From positions 61,112 through 125,111 of the forward strand of contig CAZYFH010000009.1 in NCBI GenBank assembly GCA_964646815.1: a stretch of 64,000 nt of DNA, in the 5' to 3' direction. Positions within the stretch are counted from its first letter, which is position 1; every line of letters starts with the position of its first letter. The notes below the pieces were generated by a model, which was not told where the DNA came from, made no database searches, and saw nothing but the letters and a program-made list of their open reading frames with translations. Positions 25,411 to 34,072 of this stretch are shown here, one piece after another. The position numbers and the translations under genes are program-made. The stretch is from CAZYFH01 sp964646815 (GTDB lineage: Bacteria; Acidobacteriota; Vicinamibacteria; Vicinamibacterales; UBA8438).

Positions 25411-27516
25411 ATGGATCTCATCTGGCTCATCCCGCTCTTGCCCGGTGTCGGCGCGGCCCTTAATGGGCTGGTGGGCATCAGGTATTTCAGCAAACGCACG
25501 GCGGGCCTGCTGGCGTCAACGACGATGGCCGGGGCGTTCGTGCTGTCGGCCAACGCGTTCCTTCAGCTTCTCGGGTCCGAGGACCGGTTTCACCAGGTGA
25601 CGGTGGCGAGCTGGATCCCCCCGATCCCACTGGAGACGGTCGACGGCATCGGCGCATTCGAGGTGCCATGGGCCTTCACGCTGGACCCGTTGTCGGCATT
25701 AATGCTGCTGGTCGTCACCGGCATCGGCTTGCTGATCCACATCTACTCGATCGGGTATATCGATCACGAGTCGCGCGGCGGCGTCGCGCGCTTCTTCTGC
25801 TATCTCAACCTGTTTTGCTTCTTCATGCTGATCCTGGTGCTCGGGAGCAGCTTCTTGGTGATGTTCGTTGGGTGGGAGGGGGTCGGGCTCAGTTCGTATC
25901 TCCTCATCGGCTACTGGTACCACAAGCAGAGCGCGACCGACGCCGGGAAGAAAGCGTTCATCGTCAACCGGGTCGGCGACTGGGGATTCATCCTCGGCAT
26001 CTTCCTGATCTTCTTCACGTTCGGGACGCTCGATTTTCGCGGTGTCGCGGTGGCGGCGTCGGCGATGCCGGTCGAGACGACCGCGGTCGGGTTCGGCGTG
26101 CTGTCGCTCATCTGCCTCTGCCTGTTCATCGGTGCGACCGGCAAGAGCGCTCAGATCCCGCTCTACATCTGGCTGCCCGACGCGATGGAGGGCCCGACAC
26201 CGGTCTCCGCGCTGATCCACGCCGCCACGATGGTCACGGCCGGCGTGTACATGGTGTGTCGCAACGCGGTGCTGTTCACCCATGCCCCGATGGTCATGCA
26301 GGTCGTGGCCGTGATCGGCGCACTGACCGCGTTGATGGCCGCCACGATTGGCCTCGTTCAGACGGACATCAAACGGGTGCTCGCCTACTCGACCGTCTCA
26401 CAGCTCGGCTACATGTTCCTGGCGACAGGCGTCGGGGCGTTCGCGGCGGCTGCGTTCCACCTCATGACCCATGCCTTCTTCAAGGCGCTGCTGTTTCTCG
26501 GGAGCGGCTCGGTCATTCACGGGATGAACGAAGAGCAAGACATGCGCCGGATGGGCGGCCTGAAGCTCTACATGCCTGTCACGTTCATCACGATGTTCAT
26601 TGGCGCGTTGGCCATCGCCGGCTTTCCGGGTCTTTCCGGCTTCTTCAGCAAGGATGAGATTCTCTACCGCACCTTCTTGCAGAACCCGCTACTCTGGGGA
26701 ATCGCGGTCGTGACCGCGGCGATGACGGCGTTCTACATGTTCCGGCTCATCAACATGACGTTCTTCGGCGCTTATCGCGGTCCGGAATGGGGCCACGCGT
26801 CGGGTCAGGCTGACGAGAGTCATGCCGATGGCGAACAGCACGACGACACCCATGGCCACGCCTGGCACGGGCCGCACGAATCGCCACGCTGGATGACGGT
26901 GCCGCTGATGGCGCTCGCGTTGGGGGCGATCGTCGTGGGATACGTCGGGATTCCCGCCGCACTCGGCGGCAGCAACGCGATCGAGCATTTCCTCGAGCCC
27001 AGCTTCACGGTTGCCGGGATGGAGCATGCGGAGGAGGTGCACCATCTATCGCACGCGGCTGAGCTGGTGCTGATGGGGCTGTCTGTCCTCATTGCGCTCG
27101 GTGGCATCGCGCTCGCGTATCGGCAATACATCGCGCGTCCCGACGCCGCAGCACAGTGGGCGACCCGGTGGGCTGGCGCGCATCGTGTCTTGACCAACAA
27201 GTACTACGTCGACGAGCTCTACGATGCGACGGTTGTGCGCGGCACGATGGGCGGCGCCCACGGGTTGTGGACCGTCGATCGGCGGGGGGTGGACGGTGTG
27301 GTCAACGGCACCGGATGGGCGACGATCGCGGCGTCTTGGCTCTCCCACGTCCTCGACAAGTACGTCGTCGACGGCATCATCAACCTGACCGCTTGGATCA
27401 TCGGTGAGGGGAGCTACCTGTTCCGCCGGTTCCAGACCGGCCTACTCCAGAACTACGCGTTCGCCACGCTCCTCGGCGTGTTCGCGTTTGTGACCTGGTA
27501 TCTCGTTGTGCGGTGA
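25411..27516 (+). CDS. nuoL: NADH-quinone oxidoreductase subunit L
   Basis: 701 aa, the largest antiporter-like subunit, at the end of the membrane arm. Features: HIYSIGYIDHES, MFVGWEGVGLSSYLLIGYWY with the key glutamate, KSAQIPLYIWLPDAMEGPTPVSALIHAATMVTAGVYM, and FFKALLFLGSGSVIH. The C-terminal part from residue 560 should include the long lateral helix. A His-rich cytoplasmic or periplasmic loop (about residues 465-490, GQADESHADGEQHDD) is a local peculiarity. Confidence 0.96.
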   Translation: MDLIWLIPLLPGVGAALNGLVGIRYFSKRTAGLLASTTMAGAFVLSANAFLQLLGSEDRFHQVTVASWIPPIPLETVDGIGAFEVPWAFTLDPLSALMLLVVTGIGLLIHIYSIGYIDHESRGGVARFFCYLNLFCFFMLILVLGSSFLVMFVGWEGVGLSSYLLIGYWYHKQSATDAGKKAFIVNRVGDWGFILGIFLIFFTFGTLDFRGVAVAASAMPVETTAVGFGVLSLICLCLFIGATGKSAQIPLYIWLPDAMEGPTPVSALIHAATMVTAGVYMVCRNAVLFTHAPMVMQVVAVIGALTALMAATIGLVQTDIKRVLAYSTVSQLGYMFLATGVGAFAAAAFHLMTHAFFKALLFLGSGSVIHGMNEEQDMRRMGGLKLYMPVTFITMFIGALAIAGFPGLSGFFSKDEILYRTFLQNPLLWGIAVVTAAMTAFYMFRLINMTFFGAYRGPEWGHASGQADESHADGEQHDDTHGHAWHGPHESPRWMTVPLMALALGAIVVGYVGIPAALGGSNAIEHFLEPSFTVAGMEHAEEVHHLSHAAELVLMGLSVLIALGGIALAYRQYIARPDAAAQWATRWAGAHRVLTNKYYVDELYDATVVRGTMGGAHGLWTVDRRGVDGVVNGTGWATIAASWLSHVLDKYVVDGIINLTAWIIGEGSYLFRRFQTGLLQNYAFATLLGVFAFVTWYLVVR

Positions 27517-27529
27517 CCGGATATGAGCC

Positions 27530-29125
27530 ATGAGCAACGCTGACTTTCCGCTACTGTCGCTGATTATGTTCACGCCGCTCGTCGGCGCGGTCATCTTGCT
27601 GTTCGTCAGCAAGCAGCAGACCAACCTGATTCGCTGGATCGCCAACATCGTCGTGCTGATCGGCTTCCTGGTGTCGCTGCCGTTGTGGTTTGCCTACGAC
27701 GCGAAGAACCCGGACTGGCAGTTCGTCGAGCGTCTGCCGTGGATCCCGTCGATCGGCGCCGAGTACTTCCTCGGTGTCGATGGGTTCAGCTCGCTGCTTA
27801 TCCTGCTGACGACGATGATGGGGGTCATCGCCGTGCTCTCGTCGTGGACGGCGATCACGATGCGGGTCAAGGAGTATTACATCTTCCTGTTGACCCTTCA
27901 GACCGGCATGATCGGCGCGTTCGTCGCGCTCGACTTCCTACTGTTCTTCTTGTTCTGGGAAGTGATGCTGGTGCCGATGTACTTTCTCATCGGCATCTGG
28001 GGGAGTGACAACCGGCTCTATTCGGCGATCAAGTTTTTTCTCTTCACGTTGGTCGGAAGCGTTGTCATGCTGCTCGGCATCTTGGCTGTCTACTTCTACA
28101 ACTACGACGTGACCGGCGTGCGGACGTTCGACATCACGCAGTTTCACCAGTTGGGCATCCCTGTCGAGATGCAGTTCTGGATCTTCCTGGCGTTCTTCCT
28201 CGGCTTCGCCGTTAAGGTGCCGATGTTTCCGTTCCACACGTGGCTGCCCGACGCGCACACAGATGCGCCGACCGCCGGCTCGGTTATCCTGGCGGCGGTG
28301 CTCCTGAAGATGGGCACCTATGGGTTCATCCGGTTCAGCCTACCGATTTTGCCAGAGGCGACGCAGGCGGCGGTGTGGTGGGTCGCCGCGCTGTCGATCA
28401 TCGGTGTGATCTATGGTGCGCTGGTCGCGATGGCACAGAGCGACTGGAAACGACTGGTCGCCTATTCGAGCGTGAGCCATATGGGGTTGGTCATGCTTGG
28501 GATGTTCGCCCTGACACCGGTGGGCATCACCGGCAGTATCGTCCAACAGCTCAACCACGGCATCTCGACCGGCGCGCTCTTCCTGATCGTGGGCATCGTG
28601 TACGAACGGCGACACACGCGGCTCATCTCGGAGTACGGGGGCTTGTCCAACGTGATGCCGGTGTACGCGACGATCTTTCTCGTCATGACGATGTCGTCGA
28701 TCGGACTCCCGGCGCTGAACGGGTTCATCGGCGAGGTGCTGATTTTGCAGGGGGTGTTCGTCGTCAACAAGATGTGGGCATTCGTCGCCGCAAGTGGGAT
28801 CGTCCTCGGCGCCGCCTACATGCTCTGGCTCTACCAGCGGACGATGTTCGGCAAGGTCACGAACCCGAAGAACGAGGCACTGCCGGACCTCACGTTGCGT
28901 GAGTTCGCGACCTTTGTGCCGCTGCTCATCCTCGCGGTTTGGATCGGGTTGTATCCGAAGCCGTTCCTCGACAGATTGAGCACGTCGGTTGACCGTGTCG
29001 TCGCGCGGGTCAACAGCGACTACACACCGCGGTTTGCCGTGACCATCGAGTTGTCCGACGGCGCTGGGGCCAGCGACCGCGCCGTCGGGGCCGTCGACGT
29101 CTCGGTCCGTGGGGGAGCGCGGTAG
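27530..29125 (+). CDS. nuoM: NADH-quinone oxidoreductase subunit M
   Basis: 531 aa, 14 helices expected. Antiporter-like proton-pumping subunit with FFLFWEVMLVPMYFLIGIWG (key glutamate), KVPMFPFHTWLPDAHTDAPTAGSVILAAVLLKMGTYG and AYSSVSHMGLV. It has a slightly extended hydrophilic C-terminus. Start ATG 13 bp after nuoL. Confidence 0.96.
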   Translation: MSNADFPLLSLIMFTPLVGAVILLFVSKQQTNLIRWIANIVVLIGFLVSLPLWFAYDAKNPDWQFVERLPWIPSIGAEYFLGVDGFSSLLILLTTMMGVIAVLSSWTAITMRVKEYYIFLLTLQTGMIGAFVALDFLLFFLFWEVMLVPMYFLIGIWGSDNRLYSAIKFFLFTLVGSVVMLLGILAVYFYNYDVTGVRTFDITQFHQLGIPVEMQFWIFLAFFLGFAVKVPMFPFHTWLPDAHTDAPTAGSVILAAVLLKMGTYGFIRFSLPILPEATQAAVWWVAALSIIGVIYGALVAMAQSDWKRLVAYSSVSHMGLVMLGMFALTPVGITGSIVQQLNHGISTGALFLIVGIVYERRHTRLISEYGGLSNVMPVYATIFLVMTMSSIGLPALNGFIGEVLILQGVFVVNKMWAFVAASGIVLGAAYMLWLYQRTMFGKVTNPKNEALPDLTLREFATFVPLLILAVWIGLYPKPFLDRLSTSVDRVVARVNSDYTPRFAVTIELSDGAGASDRAVGAVDVSVRGGAR

Positions 29126-29131
29126 GCCCTC

Positions 29132-30607
29132 ATGCCCGCCGGATTCACCGCCGCCGACTTCTACTACATTCTGCCGGAGATCCTGCTCACCGTCGGGGCG
29201 CTCCTCGTGCTGGTCGTCGACATGGTGTTCCCGCATCGTGACGGCGCGGTGTTCTGGACGACGATGGCAACGCTCGTGGCGACGGCCGCGGCGGTGCTCT
29301 CCTTCGCCGGTGTGGACGTCACCGTCTCCGCCGGGCTGCTGACGATCGACGGGTTCGCGCTGTTCTTCAAGTCGATCTTCCTGCTGTCGGCGTTGCTGAC
29401 GGTGCTGATGGCCGCGCCGTACCTTCGCGTGGAAGCGACGCGCGCCGGCGAGTTCTACTTCCTCGTGCTCTGTGCGACGCTCGGCATGATGTTCATGGCG
29501 AGCGGTGTCGACCTGATCACCCTCTTCATCGGGCTCGAGACGATGGCGGTCTCGTTCTACATCCTGGCGGGGTACTTGAAGCCGAGCCGCCGGTCGAACG
29601 AAGCCGCGGTGAAGTACTTTTTGCTTGGCGCCTTCTCGCTGGGGATCCTGCTCTACGGCATGTCGCTGCTCTACGGTGCCACCGGCACGACACAATTGAG
29701 CGCCATGGCGACGGCGATCGCGGGCAGCGAGCGCACCGTCATGCTCGCGCTCGGGTTGATCTTGGTCGCCGCCGGGATGGGGTTCAAGCTCGCCGCGGTG
29801 CCGTTCCACATGTGGGCGCCCGATGTCTACGAAGGCGCGCCGACGCCGGTAACGGCGTATCTGTCGGTCGGTTCGAAGGCCGCCTCCTTCGCGATGCTGC
29901 TGCGTATCCTGGTGGAGGGATTGCCAGGGTTGGTCGCTGACTGGCAGGCATTGTTCGCGATCCTGGCCGTTGTCACGATGACGGTCGGTAACGTCGCCGC
30001 CATCACGCAGAGCAACATCAAGCGGATGCTCGCGTACTCGTCGATTGCGCACGCCGGGTACGTGCTGATCGGCGTCGTCGCCGCCGGCAGTGTCGCGCGC
30101 GGCGTGACCGCGACACTCGTCTACCTCTGGGTCTACCTCTTCATGCAGCTCGGCGCGTTCGCGATCGTGGCGATGCTGCGGCGGAAGGATGTGGTCGGCG
30201 ACGAGTTGAAGGACTTGAGCGGGCTCTATCTCCGCAAGCCGGCGGCCGCCGTCGCCATGCTCATCTTCATGCTGTCGTTGGGGGGGATTCCCCCAACGGC
30301 CGGGTTCATGGGTAAGTACTGGGTGTTCAGCGCGGCCATCGACGCCGATTACGTCTGGCTCGCGGTGGCGGGCGTCGTCAACAGCGCGATCTCGCTCTTC
30401 TACTACATCCGCGTCGTCGTGTTCATGTGGCTCAAGGAGGAGACGCTCGGGTCACCGATCCCGATAGGTCCGGCGATGGCGGTGGCGCTGACCATCGCGG
30501 TTGTCGGATCGCTCCTGTTCGGTGTCTATCCGGAGATGCTCTTCGAGTACGCTCAGCGCGCGGCGGAAACGCTCGGCTCCGAAGTCTCCGCCGCCGCACT
30601 CCGCTGA
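29132..30607 (+). CDS. nuoN: NADH-quinone oxidoreductase subunit N
   Basis: 491 aa. Third antiporter-like subunit: FIGLETMAVSFYILAGY, KLAAVPFHMWAPDVYEGAPTPVTAYLSVGSKAASFA, and MLAYSSIAHAGYVLIG. It ends the operon and faces the convergent atpF with 50 bp between stops. The opposite strand under nuoM/nuoN is also open over a long stretch, but only because of codon bias. Confidence 0.96.
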   Translation: MPAGFTAADFYYILPEILLTVGALLVLVVDMVFPHRDGAVFWTTMATLVATAAAVLSFAGVDVTVSAGLLTIDGFALFFKSIFLLSALLTVLMAAPYLRVEATRAGEFYFLVLCATLGMMFMASGVDLITLFIGLETMAVSFYILAGYLKPSRRSNEAAVKYFLLGAFSLGILLYGMSLLYGATGTTQLSAMATAIAGSERTVMLALGLILVAAGMGFKLAAVPFHMWAPDVYEGAPTPVTAYLSVGSKAASFAMLLRILVEGLPGLVADWQALFAILAVVTMTVGNVAAITQSNIKRMLAYSSIAHAGYVLIGVVAAGSVARGVTATLVYLWVYLFMQLGAFAIVAMLRRKDVVGDELKDLSGLYLRKPAAAVAMLIFMLSLGGIPPTAGFMGKYWVFSAAIDADYVWLAVAGVVNSAISLFYYIRVVVFMWLKEETLGSPIPIGPAMAVALTIAVVGSLLFGVYPEMLFEYAQRAAETLGSEVSAAALR

Positions 30608-30628
30608 GCATCGCCCCACGGAGTGCCG

Positions 30629-30656
30629 GCGGGGGTTCTGGGCGAAGCCCCGTCTA
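30629..30656. repeat. GC-rich palindrome copy between convergent nuoN and atpF
   Basis: GGGGGTTCTGGGCGAAGCCCCGTCTA-type sequence; about 21 of 27 bases match 57048-57074 between murG and murC. An imperfect GGGGTTC/GAAGCCCC stem could end transcription from both sides although no T-run follows. Confidence 0.5.
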
Positions 30657-30657
30657 A

Positions 30658-31164
30658 TTACGACGTTTGCTGAGATTCGACCTGCTTGAGCGCCTCGTCG
30701 ATGAGCGCCTCGTTGTCGGCCTTGGTGAGATTGCGGCGGATGAGTTTCGACGCGATCAGGAGCGACACGTCGACCGCCTCCTGCCTGACCACAGCAAGCG
30801 CACGATCGGTTTCCAGCTGAATCTGTCGCTCCGCGTTCGTGATGATCGACTGCGCCTCGGCCTGCGCTTTCTGCCGAAGGTCTTCCCGGAGCTTCGTGGC
30901 ATCCGTGCGCGTGTCCGAAATGATCGCGTCGGCTTGGACGCGCGCCTTGTTGACGATGGCTTCTGACTCCTGCTGGACCTGCTCGAGCTCCTTCGTCGCC
31001 TGCTCGGCGTCATCGAGCGCCTTGCGAATGGTCGCCTGCCGCGCATCGAGCATCCTGAGCAACGGGCCCCAGGCAAACTTCCAGAGCAGCCCGAACAGGA
31101 CGAGAAAGGTCAACAAGGTCCAGATGAACAGCCCTGGATCGAGCTGCACCAAGGGGTTATCCAT
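30658..31164 (-). CDS. atpF: F-type ATP synthase subunit b
   Basis: 168 aa. One N-terminal membrane helix (LFIWTLLTFLVLFGLLWKFAW) and then a long charged coiled coil rich in Ala, Glu, Lys and Gln form the peripheral stalk that holds F1 still. Last gene of the Fo operon, 45 bp after atpE. In most operons atpH and the F1 genes follow; here the strand ends at nuoN instead. Confidence 0.93.
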   Translation of the reverse strand: MDNPLVQLDPGLFIWTLLTFLVLFGLLWKFAWGPLLRMLDARQATIRKALDDAEQATKELEQVQQESEAIVNKARVQADAIISDTRTDATKLREDLRQKAQAEAQSIITNAERQIQLETDRALAVVRQEAVDVSLLIASKLIRRNLTKADNEALIDEALKQVESQQTS

Positions 31165-31209
31165 GCCTCATTCCCCCTCCCTGGAGGAACCCGGACACAT
31201 CGCGTGTTC

Positions 31210-31434
31210 CTAGGTCGTCAACACGACGACGAGGACTACGACCTCGCCGATGATCGCCACGCCCTCGAGCAGGAACAGTGGCAGGTTGACGGCGCCGGTG
31301 ATCTGAGCCACGGCGCTCGGCTGCCGGGCAATCCCTTCTGCTGCCGCCGCGGCGAGGCGGCCGATGCCGAGGCCCGCGCCAATGACGATCAATCCGAGAC
31401 CGATACCCGCGCCAAAATACTGAAGCCCTTCCAT
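31210..31434 (-). CDS. atpE: F-type ATP synthase subunit c
   Basis: 74 aa hairpin of two helices. The ion-carrying glutamate is Glu57 in LPLFLLEGVAIIGEVV, and the polar loop is GIARQPSAV. The residues after the glutamate (Gly-Val-Ala) do not fit the Glu-Ser/Thr pattern of Na+-binding c rings, so a proton-driven ring is likely. The Gly-rich first helix is typical for ring packing. Confidence 0.94.
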   Translation of the reverse strand: MEGLQYFGAGIGLGLIVIGAGLGIGRLAAAAAEGIARQPSAVAQITGAVNLPLFLLEGVAIIGEVVVLVVVLTT

Positions 31435-31453
31435 TCCGTAGCCCTCCGTTTGC

Positions 31454-32386
31454 TTAGTGATGCACGTTGATAGCCATCCCGATGAAGGTGGCCGTCAGCA
31501 GTGTGAATACGTATGCCTGTACGATCACGACGATGATCTCGAGCGCCGAGATCCCAACCGCCAGCGGGATGGATACGGCCAACCCGACGCCAATGCCGGC
31601 GGCCGCACTCTCGAACAGCTCGTTGAAAATGAAAACGAACGACAGGACCGCCAGGATCGCGATGTGCCCGGCCGTCATGTTGGCGGCCAGCCGCATCGTC
31701 AGGGCGAACGGCTTGACGAACATGCCCAAGACTTCGATCGGAATCAACAAGATGTAGATGGCCCATGGGAGCCCATGGGGCACGAGGTTTTTCCAGTGCT
31801 GCACGAAACCGTGGGCCTTCGCACCGGCGATGATGATCGCGACGAACGTGATTGTGGCGAGTGCCGCTGTCACGTTGAAATTGGCTGTGATGGTCGTGCC
31901 ACCGTGCAATACCTGCTTGAGAAAGGACTCCTCACCCGTGTGCAGTAGGGTGTGATCCACGAGGCCGAACATTTCGAAGATCGGAATCAGCCCGACGGCG
32001 TTGCTGACGAGGATGAAGCAGAAGAAAGTCAACACGAGTGGTGCCCAGCTGGCGACGTACTTCTCGCCGACGCTTGGCCGCACGATGCCGTTGGTGATGT
32101 ACTCGACGGCCGCCTCTAGGGCCTTCATGAAGCCGGTCGGAATGGGTCGCTCCTGTCGCAGGTAGCGGCGAACGGTCAGCGTGACGAGGAAGAACACGAC
32201 CGCAGACACGACCCATAGCATGAACACGTGTTTGGTCACGGAGAAGTCGATTCCGAAGATGGGCGGCAGATGAATCAGCGGGTGGTCGAGCGGGCTGTTT
32301 GCCACGTGCTCGATGATCACCTCGCCGGCATTGAAGCCTTCCCCGGCGTGATCAGTGACCGTCGCGGCGTGCTCGGGTTGGGACAT
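31454..32386 (-). CDS. atpB: F-type ATP synthase subunit a
   Basis: 310 aa, five to six helices after a hydrophilic, His-containing N-terminus. The essential stator arginine is in FALTMRLAANMTAGH (Arg232). Family segments RPSVGEKYVASWAPLVLTFFCFILVSNAVGLIP and the C-terminal helix IVVIVQAYVFTLLTATFI are clear. It lies between the two small membrane proteins and atpE. Confidence 0.95.
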   Translation of the reverse strand: MSQPEHAATVTDHAGEGFNAGEVIIEHVANSPLDHPLIHLPPIFGIDFSVTKHVFMLWVVSAVVFFLVTLTVRRYLRQERPIPTGFMKALEAAVEYITNGIVRPSVGEKYVASWAPLVLTFFCFILVSNAVGLIPIFEMFGLVDHTLLHTGEESFLKQVLHGGTTITANFNVTAALATITFVAIIIAGAKAHGFVQHWKNLVPHGLPWAIYILLIPIEVLGMFVKPFALTMRLAANMTAGHIAILAVLSFVFIFNELFESAAAGIGVGLAVSIPLAVGISALEIIVVIVQAYVFTLLTATFIGMAINVHH

Positions 32387-32391
32387 TCGGC

Positions 32392-32757
32392 TCAGCTCGG
32401 CGGCATCACTGCAACGAGCCGGCGCAGTTGCGCTGCCTCCAGCACGTGCAGCGCTAGGAAATAGACGACGAAGCTCAAGATGAACGGTACCGTTTCCAGC
32501 GCCAGTACGCGGATCCCGACCGTCACATAGACCCCAAACAGCAGGAGCTTCACCGCGAACGCCTGGATCATCGCGCCGGTCAGGCGTGCAGGGTCACGAC
32601 GAAACGTCCGTTCGGCGAAAACGAACGACGAGACCGAGACCGCGAGCGGCGCGATCATGCCCAGGAGGACTTCAAGCCCGGCCTGCGGTGCCACCCATGT
32701 CGCGACGACGACCGCCGAGACGATGCTGCCAGCCGTCATGTACCCCGCGGTGCGCAT
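32392..32757 (-). CDS. Small four-helix membrane protein at the AtpI position
   Basis: 121 aa with about four hydrophobic helices. Not recognised with certainty by sequence. Its place between the AtpZ-like gene and atpB, five bases from atpB, fits AtpI, a helper of c-ring assembly found at the front of many atp operons. Its arginine cluster after helix 2 (AERTFRRDPARL) is compatible with this. An uncharacterised membrane protein is the alternative. Confidence 0.6.
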   Translation of the reverse strand: MRTAGYMTAGSIVSAVVVATWVAPQAGLEVLLGMIAPLAVSVSSFVFAERTFRRDPARLTGAMIQAFAVKLLLFGVYVTVGIRVLALETVPFILSFVVYFLALHVLEAAQLRRLVAVMPPS

Positions 32758-32760
32758 CTG

Positions 32761-33009
32761 TTACCGCTTCCACACGGTCTTCGCCAACACGTAGAATCCG
32801 ACGACGAGCCCCAGGAGCAAGCCACCCAACAAGAACCAGTGCGCAGTCCCATGCCACAGCCAGCGATCGACCAGATATCCACCCCCGCCACACAGCAGGA
32901 TGGCGCCGATCAACGAGTAGCTCGCCGTTGCTGCCGGTCCCGCTCTGCGGATATTGTCTTGCAGCTGCTGCAGGGAACGCGCCAGCAACGGGTTACGCTC
33001 ATCGGGCAT
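32761..33009 (-). CDS. AtpZ/AtpI-like small membrane protein
   Basis: 82 aa. Two helices with glycine-rich turns (LIGAILLCGGGGYLVDRWL and FLLGGLLLGLVVGFYVLAKTV) match the AtpZ-type family of small proteins encoded ahead of Fo genes and implicated in c-ring assembly or Mg2+/Ca2+ handling. First gene of the minus-strand Fo operon. Confidence 0.75.
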   Translation of the reverse strand: MPDERNPLLARSLQQLQDNIRRAGPAATASYSLIGAILLCGGGGYLVDRWLWHGTAHWFLLGGLLLGLVVGFYVLAKTVWKR

Positions 33010-33104
33010 GCGAACCCTCGCCGGTGGCGCGTGTTCGGGTCGCGCCCCCCCCCTCCGAAAGGGACGGGATACACGACCGTCTCCCGAGTCGGATCAAACA
33101 GCCA

Positions 33105-33134
33105 ATAGTAACAAACGCGTTGGCGATGAGGCAA
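33105..33134 (-). promoter_or_regulatory. Possible promoter of the Fo operon
   Basis: On the minus strand TTGCCT (complement of 33129-33134), an 18-bp spacer and TACTAT (complement of 33105-33110) precede the AtpZ-like gene by about 95 bp. Both boxes are imperfect. The divergent EamA gene starts at 33145. Confidence 0.35.
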
Positions 33135-33144
33135 CGACGCACAG

Positions 33145-34041
33145 ATGAAATGGGCTCTTCGGCTGACGCCGATCGACGCGTTGCTCTTGCTGCTCGTCGT
33201 GATCTGGGGTGGAAATTTTTCGGTCATCAAGGTGTCGATCGCCGAGATCCCGCCCTTGGGCTTCAACGTGCTCAGGCTCGTGGTGGCGACCGCGGCACTG
33301 CTCGTCGCCCTCGGTGTCGTGCGCGCAGGCGCACCGGCGCGTCGAGACTGGCGGCCGCTCCTGACGCTCGGCCTCGGGCTGGGCTGCTATCAGCTCAGCT
33401 TCGTCACCGGACTCGCTCGCACGACTGCGACCAATAGCGCGGTGATCCTTGGCTGCTTGCCCGTGGCGGTGCTGCTCCTCAACGCCGTTAGCCGGCAACG
33501 CGAGCAAGTCAGCTGGCTTCAGTGGGCCGGGGTCGCCCTCGCGTTCATCGGCGTCTATCTGGTCGTCGGGGCGGGTGCGGTTGCCAACGCGGCCACGCTC
33601 GGTGGCGACCTGATGATCGTGATCTCGCTCTGGTGCTGGGCGTGGTACACGGTGGGGTCACGCGGGGTACTCACGCGCTACTCCCCGCTGCAGGTGACCA
33701 CCTATGCGATGATCGTCTGCACCGTGTTCCTTCTCCCAACCGGAATCCCGGACCTCGTACGGCTCGACTGGTCGCGTGTGAACGGATGGGCCTGGGTCGC
33801 GACCGTGGCATCGGGCGTCCTGGCGCTCTCCGTCTCTCACATTATCTGGTACACCGGCGTGCAGCGACTCGGAAGCACCCGCACGTCGATCTACTCCAAC
33901 CTGGTGCCCGCCGCCGCCATGACGGTGGCCGCGCTCTGGCTACGGGAGCCGATCGGATGGATGAACGCGAGTGGCGCGGCGCTTGTCCTGGGCGGCCTAC
34001 TGCTGACTCGCATCGAGCGAACCGAAGCGGTGAACGCCTGA
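33145..34041 (+). CDS. EamA/DMT-superfamily transporter
   Basis: 298 aa, ten predicted helices in two EamA repeats (about residues 8-140 and 150-290). Typical marks are VIWGGNFSVIKVSI in helix 1, and WYTGVQRLGSTRTSIYSNLVPAAAMTVAALWLREPI in the second repeat. It probably exports metabolites or amino acids; substrate unknown. The following phzF gene is 31 bp away and may share the message. Confidence 0.87.
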   Translation: MKWALRLTPIDALLLLLVVIWGGNFSVIKVSIAEIPPLGFNVLRLVVATAALLVALGVVRAGAPARRDWRPLLTLGLGLGCYQLSFVTGLARTTATNSAVILGCLPVAVLLLNAVSRQREQVSWLQWAGVALAFIGVYLVVGAGAVANAATLGGDLMIVISLWCWAWYTVGSRGVLTRYSPLQVTTYAMIVCTVFLLPTGIPDLVRLDWSRVNGWAWVATVASGVLALSVSHIIWYTGVQRLGSTRTSIYSNLVPAAAMTVAALWLREPIGWMNASGAALVLGGLLLTRIERTEAVNA

Positions 34042-34072
34042 GAGGTCGAGACGGCGCGAAGAGGAAGGGTCC

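Noticed and set aside
28340..30052. 570-codon open frame on the minus strand under nuoM/nuoN
   Set aside because: Composition (Arg, His, Gln, Asp rich, no fold or hydrophobic pattern) is the mirror of the membrane-protein codons on the plus strand; nuoM and nuoN are unmistakable.
30608..30657. Rho-independent terminator between nuoN and atpF
   Set aside because: The stem is imperfect and no T-run follows on either strand; kept only as a repeat copy.
31210..31434. Na+-type c ring
   Set aside because: The Glu57-Gly-Val-Ala sequence lacks the Ser/Thr ligand next to the glutamate that Na+-binding rings have.
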